64,000 nt of DNA from Rhizobium lusitanum (lineage in GTDB: Bacteria > Pseudomonadota > Alphaproteobacteria > Rhizobiales > Rhizobiaceae), in assembly GCF_014189535.1 (NCBI RefSeq), contig NZ_CP050307.1:124001-188000 (forward strand), written 5' to 3'. Of this stretch, positions 55,240-63,933 are shown in pieces. The position numbers and the translations under genes were made by a program. Each line of letters starts with the position of its first letter. Position 1 is the first letter of the stretch. The notes under the pieces are model-generated. The model saw only the letters and a program-made list of their open reading frames with translations. It was not told the origin of the DNA and searched no databases.

Positions 55240-55356
55240 CTATCTGCGACCTCCGAGCTCATCGATACGATACAGCAAGTCAGCGGGGACTTTCGTAATC
55301 CCAGGTGGCATCGGCGTCCCCTCCCGCTCAAAGAGGGATACATGTTCGATGAGCAT
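55240..55356 (-). CDS. Small hypothetical protein coupled to DUF3422 gene
   Basis: A 38-codon frame beginning MLIEHVSLFEREGTPMPPGI and ending DELGGRR. ATG 55356 has AGGAAGGTGA immediately upstream; the TAG abuts the ATG of the DUF3422 gene, whose Shine-Dalgarno (GGAGGT) lies inside this frame. The frame stays open to 55488, but the added part shows no protein-like pattern. Probably a translational leader or small partner of the DUF3422 protein. Confidence 0.5.
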   Translation of the reverse strand: MLIEHVSLFEREGTPMPPGITKVPADLLYRIDELGGRR

Positions 55357-55589
55357 ATATTCACCTTCCTTTTCGACGTTGGAGACTGGTCGAGATTTAA
55401 CAAGGGGAACTTTACATAAGAGGGGCAGGGCGAGCCACAGGCAATCGGCAATGTTTTTCGGGGTGAACCAGCGTGTCTCGTTGCGCAAATAATCTACTAT
55501 TTTTATAGACTACTCATGCATTCGATGTTTAAGTAGCGGTCGCCGGTCGTTCCGATCCGGCGCCTGTTTCCCCATTCCGAGATGCTCCC

Positions 55590-56792
55590 ATGACCCAATC
55601 GAACACTACCGCCAACGACGCTCCCGCTCCGAAGGTCATCGACCGCATCGCGTCCTATGTCCCTGAACTCGTTGCGATTCGTCGTGACCTTCATGCGCAT
55701 CCGGAGATTGGATTCGAGGAGATCAGGACCTCCGGCATCGTCGCCGACAAGCTGGCGTCCTGGGGCATCGAGGTTCATCGCGGTATCGGCAAGACCGGCG
55801 TTGTCGGGCGGCTGGTCGGGCGGCATCCGGGCAATCGGTCGGTCGGGCTTAGAGCCGACATGGATGCGCTGCCGATGCCGGAAGAAACCGGTCTGCCCTA
55901 TGCTTCCATCTATCCGAACCGCTTCCACGGCTGCGGTCACGACGCGCATACCGCCATTCTTCTGGGCACAGCACGCTACCTTGCCGAGACCCGCGATTTC
56001 GCCGGCACCGTCACCTTCATCTTTCAGCCGGCGGAGGAGGGCTTGGGTGGTGCCCGTGCGATGATCGCCGACGGGCTGTTCGATCGCTTTCCCGTCGATG
56101 AGATCTATGGGCTCCACAACGCGACCTTTCTGGCGCCGGATCATCTGCATGTGACGGCTGGAACGGTGCTTGCCGGTGCCGACTTCTTCGACGTGACGTT
56201 CAAGGGCAAGGGTGCGCATGGGGCTCATCCGGATGCCGGGCGCGATCCGATCCCGGCAATCACCGAACTTGTCCAGGCGCTTCAGACCATCGTCAGCCGA
56301 AACGTCCCGCCGACCGAGCCTGCCGTTCTCTCGGTCACCAAGATAGGGGCTGGTTCGGCCTACAACGTGATCCCGGAGACGGCGAGCATCGGCGGGACGA
56401 TCCGCGCGTTTTCCGATGAGGTCAGGGAGCTGATCCGCACCCGGCTCACCACCATCGCCCGGAATGTCGCGGCCGCCCATGATCTGACCGCCGAGATCGA
56501 TATCCGCGACATCTTTTCGGTCCTGACCAATGATGCGGAACATGTCGATATCGTTGCTGATATCGGGCGCGAGGTCCTGGGACAGACACGGGTTTCCACG
56601 GCACCGAAGCGGGCGATGGGCAGCGAGGATTTTGCGGACTTTCTGTTGCATGCGCCCGGAGCTTTCTTCACGCTCGGCCATGCAGGCACCGTTCCGGCGC
56701 ACAATCCCGGCTTCATCGTCGATGACGCCATCCTGCCGGTCGGCGCGACATTGTTCGCCCGCCTAGTGGAGAGCAGGCTCAAGGCTGCGTGA
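55590..56792 (+). CDS. M20 family amidohydrolase (hippurate hydrolase-like)
   Basis: Metal-dependent amidohydrolase (400 aa) of the M20D/IAA-amino acid hydrolase class. Motifs: RRDLHAHPEIGFEE, LRADMDALPMPEETGLPY, the metal site HGCGHDAHTAILLG, FIFQPAEEGLGG, and the dimerisation lid with KGKGAHGAHPDAGRDP. Cleaves N-acyl amino acids. It stands 170-196 bp before the peptide-type ABC importer on the same strand and may process the imported conjugate; that link is inferred from position. Confidence 0.9.
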   Translation: MTQSNTTANDAPAPKVIDRIASYVPELVAIRRDLHAHPEIGFEEIRTSGIVADKLASWGIEVHRGIGKTGVVGRLVGRHPGNRSVGLRADMDALPMPEETGLPYASIYPNRFHGCGHDAHTAILLGTARYLAETRDFAGTVTFIFQPAEEGLGGARAMIADGLFDRFPVDEIYGLHNATFLAPDHLHVTAGTVLAGADFFDVTFKGKGAHGAHPDAGRDPIPAITELVQALQTIVSRNVPPTEPAVLSVTKIGAGSAYNVIPETASIGGTIRAFSDEVRELIRTRLTTIARNVAAAHDLTAEIDIRDIFSVLTNDAEHVDIVADIGREVLGQTRVSTAPKRAMGSEDFADFLLHAPGAFFTLGHAGTVPAHNPGFIVDDAILPVGATLFARLVESRLKAA

Positions 56793-56988
56793 AACGTCCG
56801 AGCGCACCAACGATGAGGGCTGCGAAAAACCATCTCCCGTTGCCGTGGACGGGAATTGCCTGAGGCCGGTGCAGGTTGAAGGTTCATTCTCCGTAGTAAT
56901 CCAAATATAGCATAGTAATTCTATAAACAATATTGAATGAACTGGCGGGTACGATACCCTCTGGATGCATTCCAGTTCGAGGCATCAG
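56793..56988 (+). promoter_or_regulatory. Control region before peptide-type ABC operon
   Basis: AT-rich part (56890-56945) with direct repeats TAGTAAT at 56894-56900 and 56913-56919 (19 bp apart), followed by TATAAA at 56923. Candidate promoter and regulator sites for the 57-64 kb operon; no regulator gene is adjacent. Confidence 0.4.
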
Positions 56989-58623
56989 ATGACAATCGCA
57001 CGCAATTTGAAGACATTGACGCTCTTGGGGTTTATCTCTTTAGCGCTTCCCCAGGCAGCTTTCTCGGCCGAGGACAATAAGCCGGTGCAGGGTGGGACGC
57101 TGATCTATCTGGAGCAGCAAGCCCACACCAACCTTTATCCGCCGGCTGGAGGCTTCTATCCGAACGGTGGGATTCTGAACCAGATCACCGACAAATTGAC
57201 CTATCAGAACCCGAAGACGTTGCAGGTCGAACCGTGGATCGCCGAGTCCTGGACCGTCAATGACAGCGCGACGGAATATACCTTCAAGATCCGCAAGGGT
57301 GTCACCTTTTCCGATGGCACGCCGCTTGACGCCAGCGCTGTCGCCAAGAACTACGATACCTTTGGCCTCGGCAACAAGGAGTTGAAGCAACCGGCCTCGG
57401 AGGTCATCAATAACTATGATCACAGCGAAGTCGTCGATCCCTACACGGTGAAATTCTATTTCAAGAAGTCGTCGCCCGGCTTCCTGCAGGGCACGTCGGT
57501 GATCGGTTCCGGCATTGTTTCTCTGAAGACGCTGGCATTGCCGTTCGATCAGTTCGGCGACGCGACGAAGATCATCGGCTCAGGCCCCTTCGTCGTCGAA
57601 AGCGAGACGCTCGGCAAGCAGCTCGCGCTGAAGGCTCGCACGGATTACAATTGGGGTCCGGCCAAGCTCGAACATCAGGGCAGGGCCTATCTCGACGGTA
57701 TCAAATACATCATCACCGGCGAGGACAGCGTCCGCATCGGCGCGCTGCTGTCCGGCCAGGCCGATTTCATCCGTCAGCTCCAAGCCTATGACGAAAAGCA
57801 GGTAAGCGACCAGAGTTTCGCGATCTATGCTGCGCCGACGCGCGGCGTGAACGACAGTGTCGCCTTCCGGCCGGACAATCCGCTCGTCGCCGATATCAAG
57901 GTTCGTCAGGCACTGCTGCATGCCACGGATAACAAGGAGATCGTCGATACCCTGTTTTCGGCGAATTATCCGCAGGCAAAGTCGATCATTTCGTCGGCCG
58001 CCGCCGGCTATGAGGACCTGTCCACGAAACTCACCTATGACCCCGCGCTCGCCGAAAAACTTCTCGACGAAGCTGGCTGGGCCAAGGGGTCGGGCGGCGT
58101 GCGGCAGAAGGACGGTAAGCCACTGGCACTCGCCGTCTACGAATCCTTGCCGCAGCCGCAGAACAAGGCTGTGCTGCAACTCGTCGCCCAGCAATGGGCC
58201 AAGATCGGCGTCAAGCTACAGGTGCTTGCCGGCACCTCCGGCAATGTGGTGACGGACATTGTCGATCCGGCAAAGACGCCGCTTGTCGTCGCCGAAGTCG
58301 GCCGCGCCGATCCGGATGTCATCAAGAGCCAGTTCTATCCGAAGAACCGCGATGCGCTGTTGCAGAAGGGCGGGCTCAATCCAAAGGCCATCTTCTTCGA
58401 CGAAAAGCTGAACGGCATCCTCGAGACCGTCGCCTCCGAGACAGACCGCGGCAAGCGACTGGCGGCAGCGAAGGCAGCACAGGAGTATCTGCTGGATCAG
58501 GCCTATGTCATTCCTTTCTTCGAGGAGCCACAGGTGTTTGCCGGTGCGCCCTATGTGAAGGGGATCGCTTTCGAGGCCGTCGGCCGGCCGGCGTTCTACA
58601 GCACATGGCTCGCCGAACATTGA
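56989..58623 (+). CDS. ABC transporter substrate-binding protein, peptide type (KPN_01854-like)
   Basis: SBP_bac_5 periplasmic binding protein (544 aa). ATG 56989 has GAGG at 56979-56982 and gives a Sec signal ending FSAED; an ATG 8 codons upstream is possible. Conserved: VQGGTLIYLEQQAHTNLYPP, WIAESWTVNDSATEYTFKIR and the family block KGVTFSDGTPLDASAVAKN. Followed by two permeases, fused ATPases and a luciferase-like monooxygenase, as in what I recall as the KPN_01854-type cluster. Ligand unknown. Confidence 0.9.
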   Translation: MTIARNLKTLTLLGFISLALPQAAFSAEDNKPVQGGTLIYLEQQAHTNLYPPAGGFYPNGGILNQITDKLTYQNPKTLQVEPWIAESWTVNDSATEYTFKIRKGVTFSDGTPLDASAVAKNYDTFGLGNKELKQPASEVINNYDHSEVVDPYTVKFYFKKSSPGFLQGTSVIGSGIVSLKTLALPFDQFGDATKIIGSGPFVVESETLGKQLALKARTDYNWGPAKLEHQGRAYLDGIKYIITGEDSVRIGALLSGQADFIRQLQAYDEKQVSDQSFAIYAAPTRGVNDSVAFRPDNPLVADIKVRQALLHATDNKEIVDTLFSANYPQAKSIISSAAAGYEDLSTKLTYDPALAEKLLDEAGWAKGSGGVRQKDGKPLALAVYESLPQPQNKAVLQLVAQQWAKIGVKLQVLAGTSGNVVTDIVDPAKTPLVVAEVGRADPDVIKSQFYPKNRDALLQKGGLNPKAIFFDEKLNGILETVASETDRGKRLAAAKAAQEYLLDQAYVIPFFEEPQVFAGAPYVKGIAFEAVGRPAFYSTWLAEH

Positions 58624-58683
58624 TGATGGCGCTCGGTCCGGCATTTCGCCGGACCGATGCTTCTTGAAGACATGGTAATCGGC

Positions 58684-59628
58684 ATGACGAAATACATATT
58701 ATCGCGGATCGGACAGTCGCTGCTCGTTCTCTGGGCGGCGTTCACCATATCCTTCGTGTTGCTGCAATCGATGCCGGGCGATGCGATACTCATCAAATTC
58801 CAGAGTCCGGACTATGGGCTGAGCCCCGAACAGCTTGCCGATATCAGGGCCGCCTATGGCGCCGATGGATCGATCCTGCAGCAATATGTCCATACGATCT
58901 GGAATTTCCTCACCGGTCATTTCGGCTATTCATTGCAGGCAGGCGTTGCCGTGAGCACTCTGATCGCCACCAATCTGCCGTCGACGCTGTTGCTTGCAGG
59001 CTTCGGCTTTCTGGTTGCCGCCATTCTCGCAGTCCTTATCGCCGTATTGTCCAATCTCCCAGGGCTTGTCTGGCTGCGCGGCGTCATCCAGTCGTTGCCT
59101 TCGCTTTTCATTTCCGTGCCGACCTTCTGGCTCGGTATTATGCTCATCCAGATATTTTCGTTTCGGCTCCGCCTCGTCCCGGTGATCAATCCCGGTCCCT
59201 GGGAAGGACTGATCCTGCCGATCCTCACGGTGGCCGTACCGATTTCCGCGCCGCTTGCGCAAATCTTGCTGAAGAATATCGACGAGGTCCTGACGCGCCC
59301 CTTCGTGCCGGTGGCACGCGCCAAGGGTCTTTCGCATGTGCAGGTCCTCTGGCGGCATGTCGCCAAGAACACGCTCCTGCCGGTTCTGACCGTTGCGGGA
59401 TTGTTGCTAGGGCAGTTGATCGCAAGCGCGGTCGTCACCGAGACGGTCTTCGGCCTGAACGGCATCGGCGGGCTCACCAAGCAGGCGGTGGATAGCCAGG
59501 ACGTTGCCGTGCTGCAAGCGATCGTCGTCATCGCGGCGACGGCCTTCGTCACCATCAATCTCGTCGTCGATCTGCTCTATCCGATCCTCGATCCGCGCCT
59601 CAAGGCGAAGCTGGGAGCGACGCGATGA
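58684..59628 (+). CDS. ABC transporter permease, DppB-like
   Basis: Permease (314 aa) of the dipeptide/nickel type. First helix about residues 9-30 (LSRIGQSLLVLWAAFTISFV); conserved RPFVPVARAKGLSHVQVLWRH is the EAA-type loop; C-terminal ETVFGLNGIGGLTKQAV is typical of DppB. Several ATGs are in frame; 58684 gives the standard N-terminus. Overlaps the next gene by 4 bases. Confidence 0.9.
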   Translation: MTKYILSRIGQSLLVLWAAFTISFVLLQSMPGDAILIKFQSPDYGLSPEQLADIRAAYGADGSILQQYVHTIWNFLTGHFGYSLQAGVAVSTLIATNLPSTLLLAGFGFLVAAILAVLIAVLSNLPGLVWLRGVIQSLPSLFISVPTFWLGIMLIQIFSFRLRLVPVINPGPWEGLILPILTVAVPISAPLAQILLKNIDEVLTRPFVPVARAKGLSHVQVLWRHVAKNTLLPVLTVAGLLLGQLIASAVVTETVFGLNGIGGLTKQAVDSQDVAVLQAIVVIAATAFVTINLVVDLLYPILDPRLKAKLGATR

Positions 59629-60539
59629 CGATCCTCGAAACCGCTGACCGTCATCGCGATACAGATGCCCCCGATCCGGTCGGCGGAGCGCCCGTAGTGC
59701 CGCTTGACGGCGGTGAAGGGCAGGCCGAGACACGCCGCATCTCGCTGCGCATTCAGCCGGGCCTCGTTCTTGCTTGCCTGGTGCTGGCGCTGGCCGTGTT
59801 ATGGGCGCTCCTACCCGGTATTTTCACGACCTATGATCCGGTGCAGGGGCTACCCGGGCAGCATCTGCGGCCGCCGAGTGCTGCACATCTCCTTGGCACG
59901 GATTCGCTGGGCCGTGACCTCTATGCCCGTATCGTTTATGGTTCTGTACATTCACTGTCAGGGGCGCTTGCCGCCGTCGGCATTGCTCTTGTCGTCGGAA
60001 CGACGCTGGGTGTTCTCGCCGGCTCGCTTGGCGGAAGGCTGGAGACGGCCATCATGCGGCTGGTGGACGTCATGCTGTCGATTCCGGACCTGCTGTTGTC
60101 GCTCAGCATCATCGTCCTGCTCGGCTTCGGCACGGTCAATGCGGCAATCGCCGTCGGCATCACCCTGATTGCGAAGTTCGCGCGGCTTGTGCGCTCGGAG
60201 GTCGTGACCGTGCGGCGAAGCGACTATGTCGAAGCTGCGTTCGGCAGCGGCGGCACGTTCTTCAAGGTGCTGTGGCGCCATATCCTGCCGAACTCGCTGA
60301 CTTCGGTCATCGCTTTTGCCGCGCTTCAGGCAGGCTGGGCCATTCTTCAGCTCTCGACACTCGGTTTCCTCGGCTATGGCGCACCGCCGCCGACACCGGA
60401 ATGGAGTCTGTTGATTGCGGAGGGGCGCAATTACATCGCGACCGCCTGGTGGCTGACGGCTGCCCCTGGCGTCATTGTCGTCCTAGTCGTCGTCTCTATC
60501 AACCGCATCAGCCGGGCAATCGGGAGTGTCAATCGATGA
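59625..60539 (+). CDS. ABC transporter permease, DppC-like
   Basis: Second permease (304 aa). A cytoplasmic N-terminal tail of about 50 residues precedes TM1; HLLGTDSLGRDLYARIVYG is the DppC signature. The EAA-type loop is RRSDYVEAAFGSGGTFFKVL. C-terminal LGFLGYGAPPPTPEWSLLIA is typical. Stop overlaps the ATG of the ATPase gene (ATGA). Confidence 0.9.
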   Translation: MTILETADRHRDTDAPDPVGGAPVVPLDGGEGQAETRRISLRIQPGLVLACLVLALAVLWALLPGIFTTYDPVQGLPGQHLRPPSAAHLLGTDSLGRDLYARIVYGSVHSLSGALAAVGIALVVGTTLGVLAGSLGGRLETAIMRLVDVMLSIPDLLLSLSIIVLLGFGTVNAAIAVGITLIAKFARLVRSEVVTVRRSDYVEAAFGSGGTFFKVLWRHILPNSLTSVIAFAALQAGWAILQLSTLGFLGYGAPPPTPEWSLLIAEGRNYIATAWWLTAAPGVIVVLVVVSINRISRAIGSVNR

Positions 60540-62218
60540 CGATTTCCCCAGCGAGTATATCAAGTGAAACGGTCGCATCCGTCCTGGAGGTCTCCGGCCT
60601 GACGATCGCCTATCGTGACCGGAGCGGGTTACGCCCGGCCGTTCATGGCATTAATTTCACGGTGAATGCCGGGGAGGTTGTGGCGCTGGTGGGCGAATCC
60701 GGTTCCGGTAAGAGCTCGACGGCTCAGGCACTGATCGGATTGCTTCCCGAGGGCGGGCTTCTGCAGCAGGGCATAATCCGATTGAACGGCCAGGATATTG
60801 CCGGCTGGCCGCAGAAGCGGCTGGACGGCATCCGTGGGTCGGTCATCAGCCTCGTTCCGCAGGATCCGGGCAGTTCCCTCAATCCGGTGAGGACGATCGG
60901 CGATCAGGTTGCCGAGATCCTCGTCATTCATGGCAGGGCATCGGGAGCTGCCGCCTATCTGCAGGCAATCGAGCTTTTGGAGCGCGTCGGCCTCAGCCAG
61001 CCGCAGCTTCGCGCGAAACAATATCCGCACGAGTTGTCCGGCGGCATGCGGCAGCGGGTGCTGATCGCCATCGCCATCGCGCTGAAGCCCTCCCTCATCA
61101 TTGCCGACGAGCCGACGAGCGCGCTTGATGTCACCGTGCAGAAGCACATCCTCGATCTCATCGATGACCTGCGCCGGGAATATGGCACGGCCATCCTGCT
61201 GGTGACGCACGATCTCGGCGTTGCCGCCGACCGATCGGACAGGCTTATCGTGTTGCAACATGGCCGCATTCAGGAGCAAGGTCGCACCGCCGATATCGTT
61301 CGAAACCCGCAGAGCGCCTATACGCGCCGGCTGCTTGCCGATGCGCCGTCCCTGAACGCGCGGGTGCCGCGCGCCGCGCGTCCGGACAGCGCGGCATCCA
61401 AGCCGGCTGACGACATTATCGTTGTCGACGGGCTAGTGCAGGATTTCGGCCCCGGCGGCAAGAAGGATAGCTTCAGGGCCGTGGACGATCTGTCCTTTCG
61501 AGTCAGACGCGGCACCACGCACGCGATCGTCGGCGAGTCCGGGTCCGGCAAGACGACGGCCATACGGATCGTCTCCGCCTTTCAGCGGCCAACAGCCGGC
61601 AAGGTCTTCATCGACGGGCTAGAGTTGTCATCGCTGCGCGGCGAGACGCTGCGGCTTTTCCGCAAGAAGATCCAGCTGGTTTACCAGAACCCCTTCAGCT
61701 CGCTTGATCCGCGCCAGACGATCGCGAGGATCGTCGAGGAGCCGTTGTTGAATTTCGAGCGGCTGCCACGGGCCGATCGGTTGGCAAGGGTGACAGCGAC
61801 GATCGAAAAGGTTGGCCTTCCCGCCGACGTCCTGCAACGGCGGCCGCATGCGCTTTCGGGCGGACAGCGCCAACGCGTCGCGATCGCCCGCGCGCTGGTG
61901 CTCGACCCGGAAATTCTCGTTCTGGACGAAGCCGTCTCCGCGCTCGATGTGACCGTTCAGGCGCAGATCCTGGCGCTTCTGGATGAGCTTCAGCGCGAGC
62001 TGGGCCTGACCTACCTGTTTGTCTCGCATGATCTCGCCGTGGTCAGGCAGATCTCCGACACTGTCTCTGTCCTCAATGACGGCAAGCTGGTCGAGGGTGG
62101 CTCGATTGACGATGTCTTCGACAATCCGCAGAGCGCTTATACGCGCGAGCTGATCGATGCCGTTCCGGGCAAAAGATTTCCGCGGATTCTCGAGCCCACC
62201 CCCGGCAACGCAGGATGA
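60536..62218 (+). CDS. Fused dipeptide-type ABC ATPase (DppD-DppF)
   Basis: Two ATPase domains in one chain (560 aa). Domain 1 (residues about 15-275): Walker A GESGSGKSS, signature LSGGMRQRVLIAIA, Walker [14 protein letters not shown]-loop VTHDLGVAAD. Domain 2 (about 300-555): Walker A GESGSGKTT, signature [14 protein letters not shown], Walker B ILVLDEAVSALD (Ala replaces the usual Pro), H-loop VSHDLAVVRQ. The usual iron-sulfur Cys cluster of stand-alone OppD/DppD tails is absent. Coupled to the permeases; followed 4 bases later by the luciferase-like gene. Confidence 0.92.
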   Translation: MTISPASISSETVASVLEVSGLTIAYRDRSGLRPAVHGINFTVNAGEVVALVGESGSGKSSTAQALIGLLPEGGLLQQGIIRLNGQDIAGWPQKRLDGIRGSVISLVPQDPGSSLNPVRTIGDQVAEILVIHGRASGAAAYLQAIELLERVGLSQPQLRAKQYPHELSGGMRQRVLIAIAIALKPSLIIADEPTSALDVTVQKHILDLIDDLRREYGTAILLVTHDLGVAADRSDRLIVLQHGRIQEQGRTADIVRNPQSAYTRRLLADAPSLNARVPRAARPDSAASKPADDIIVVDGLVQDFGPGGKKDSFRAVDDLSFRVRRGTTHAIVGESGSGKTTAIRIVSAFQRPTAGKVFIDGLELSSLRGETLRLFRKKIQLVYQNPFSSLDPRQTIARIVEEPLLNFERLPRADRLARVTATIEKVGLPADVLQRRPHALSGGQRQRVAIARALVLDPEILVLDEAVSALDVTVQAQILALLDELQRELGLTYLFVSHDLAVVRQISDTVSVLNDGKLVEGGSIDDVFDNPQSAYTRELIDAVPGKRFPRILEPTPGNAG

Positions 62219-62222
62219 TCCT

Positions 62223-63272
62223 ATGAACACGCCAGCATCAACGAAAAGATTGGGTTTTTTCAGCCGGGTCCTCGACCACGTGGATGTGGCGACCCGCTAC
62301 AGGCTTGTCAGCGAGCAGATCATTCATGCCGAGGCGCAGGGCTTCGACAGCGCCTGGGTGGCGCAACACCATTTCAATGGCGAGGAGGGCGGCTTGCCGT
62401 CGCCGCTGGTTTTTCTGGCGGGCCTTGCCTCGCGAACCTCGCGTATCCGTCTCGGAACCGGCGTCATCACTTTGCCGATGGAAGACGCAGTGCGTGTCGC
62501 CGAGGATACCGCCGTGCTCGATATTCTGCTTGATGGACGGCTGGAAGTCGGTGTCGGCACTGGCGGCACGCCGCAAGCCTTCCTGCCATTCGGTCTTGAG
62601 AGCGCCGATCGCGGGCTGGTCTACGGCAAGCATCTGGCATTGCTTCGCGAAGCATGGGCCGGTCACGAACTTGCCGGTGGCAATCGCCTTTATCCCACGG
62701 CACCACATCTGCGCGACCGGGTCTGGCAGGCGACATTCTCCGTCGGTGGGGGCGAGCGCGCCGGCCTTGCGGGTGACGGGCTGATGCTGTCGCGCACGCA
62801 ACCGCGACCACCGGAGGCGCCGGGTGCCGAACTCTGGGATCTGCAAAACCCGATCATCGACGCCTACCTCGCCGTCCTGCCGGACGGGCGTGCCCCGCGC
62901 ATTCTCGGCTCCCGCAGCCTCTTCGTGGCCGACAGCCGGAAGGAGGCCCTGCATTTCGCCGAAATCGGCTTGAGGCGCAGTGTCGAGCGCTTTACCGCGA
63001 GCGGCTTCACGATCCGGGGAGAGACCACGGCTGACCTGATCAAGGCCTTCGATGTCCATGTCGGCACGCCGGAGGATGTCATCGCATCGCTTCAGGCCGA
63101 CACCGCGCTCGCGCGGGTCACGGACCTCGTCTTCCAGGTGCATTCCGTCGATCCGCCGCACGAGCATATTCTCCGATCCCTGGAGCTTACCGCCGCGCAT
63201 GTGGCGCCTGCCCTTGGCTGGACCCCGCAGACGCCGGCCTTAAGCGAACGCCGTTTCGCGACCAAAGCCTGA
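62223..63272 (+). CDS. LLM-class flavin-dependent monooxygenase (KPN_01858-like)
   Basis: Bacterial-luciferase-like oxidoreductase (349 aa), TIM barrel using reduced flavin. Conserved FDSAWVAQHHFNGEEGGLPS, TSRIRLGTGVITLPMEDAVR and LLDGRLEVGVGTGG are the luciferase-family pattern. ATG 62223 starts just after the ATPase stop. In the cluster it would oxidise the imported compound; sulfonates, amines or thioethers are typical substrates of the class, but this one is unknown. Confidence 0.9.
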   Translation: MNTPASTKRLGFFSRVLDHVDVATRYRLVSEQIIHAEAQGFDSAWVAQHHFNGEEGGLPSPLVFLAGLASRTSRIRLGTGVITLPMEDAVRVAEDTAVLDILLDGRLEVGVGTGGTPQAFLPFGLESADRGLVYGKHLALLREAWAGHELAGGNRLYPTAPHLRDRVWQATFSVGGGERAGLAGDGLMLSRTQPRPPEAPGAELWDLQNPIIDAYLAVLPDGRAPRILGSRSLFVADSRKEALHFAEIGLRRSVERFTASGFTIRGETTADLIKAFDVHVGTPEDVIASLQADTALARVTDLVFQVHSVDPPHEHILRSLELTAAHVAPALGWTPQTPALSERRFATKA

Positions 63273-63302
63273 AAACCGACACTTGAAGAGAAGGCCTCGA
63301 CC

Positions 63303-63911
63303 ATGACTTCACCGACCACAGACGTCATCGATCTTCTGGTGGGAATTGCCGCCGGATCCCCGCTGGATCGCCTCCGTGCCGAAAGGCCGGAAACGCGCCT
63401 CAACGCGCAGAAGAGCTATCAGGCACTGTTTGAACCGGCCCATCAAGGCGATGTTACGCAAGATGAGCGGCTTGCGGTTGCCGTCTTCGTCGCGGGCCTG
63501 CACGCGACGGCTGATATCAGCGAATTCTATGCCTCCGGGCTGGCGGATAAGACGCTGGCCACAGCCGTTGGAGCTGAAGTGGAAAAAGGCCGCACGCATG
63601 GGCCATACGGTCGCTACCCGGCCGGCCCGCTTTCCGGCGAGGATCGCTCCGGCCTCGTCTACGAGGTGTCCGGCGATAGCCGCAATGCTCTCGGATCGAA
63701 ACTCGCCGCCGCGCTGGAGCACAGCCATCTTCTCGTTTTCCGCCCGCGCGAGTCCAATGTCGGAGCTCTGCAGAAACTGTTGGATGAAGGCTGGACAACG
63801 ACGGGCGTCGTTACCCTCTCGCAGATCGTCGCCTTTCTGGCGTTCCAAATCAGGGTTGTCACGGGATTGAAGGCTTTGGCAGCCGATACCGCGCAGTCCG
63901 CGTCAGCTTAG
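63303..63911 (+). CDS. CMD domain protein (Avi_7170-like)
   Basis: A 202-aa protein with a carboxymuconolactone-decarboxylase/AhpD-like domain, without the usual CxxC pair of AhpD in this polypeptide (no cysteines visible). Patterns: AVFVAGLHATADISEFYASG and the second half with LTLSQ-like VTLSQIVAFLAFQIRVVTGL. It lies 30 bases behind the monooxygenase gene and 22 bases before the next CMD-like gene. I recall a named family around Avi_7170; function is not established. Confidence 0.82.
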   Translation: MTSPTTDVIDLLVGIAAGSPLDRLRAERPETRLNAQKSYQALFEPAHQGDVTQDERLAVAVFVAGLHATADISEFYASGLADKTLATAVGAEVEKGRTHGPYGRYPAGPLSGEDRSGLVYEVSGDSRNALGSKLAAALEHSHLLVFRPRESNVGALQKLLDEGWTTTGVVTLSQIVAFLAFQIRVVTGLKALAADTAQSASA

Positions 63912-63933
63912 CCGAATAAAAGGTATTTCCGAT

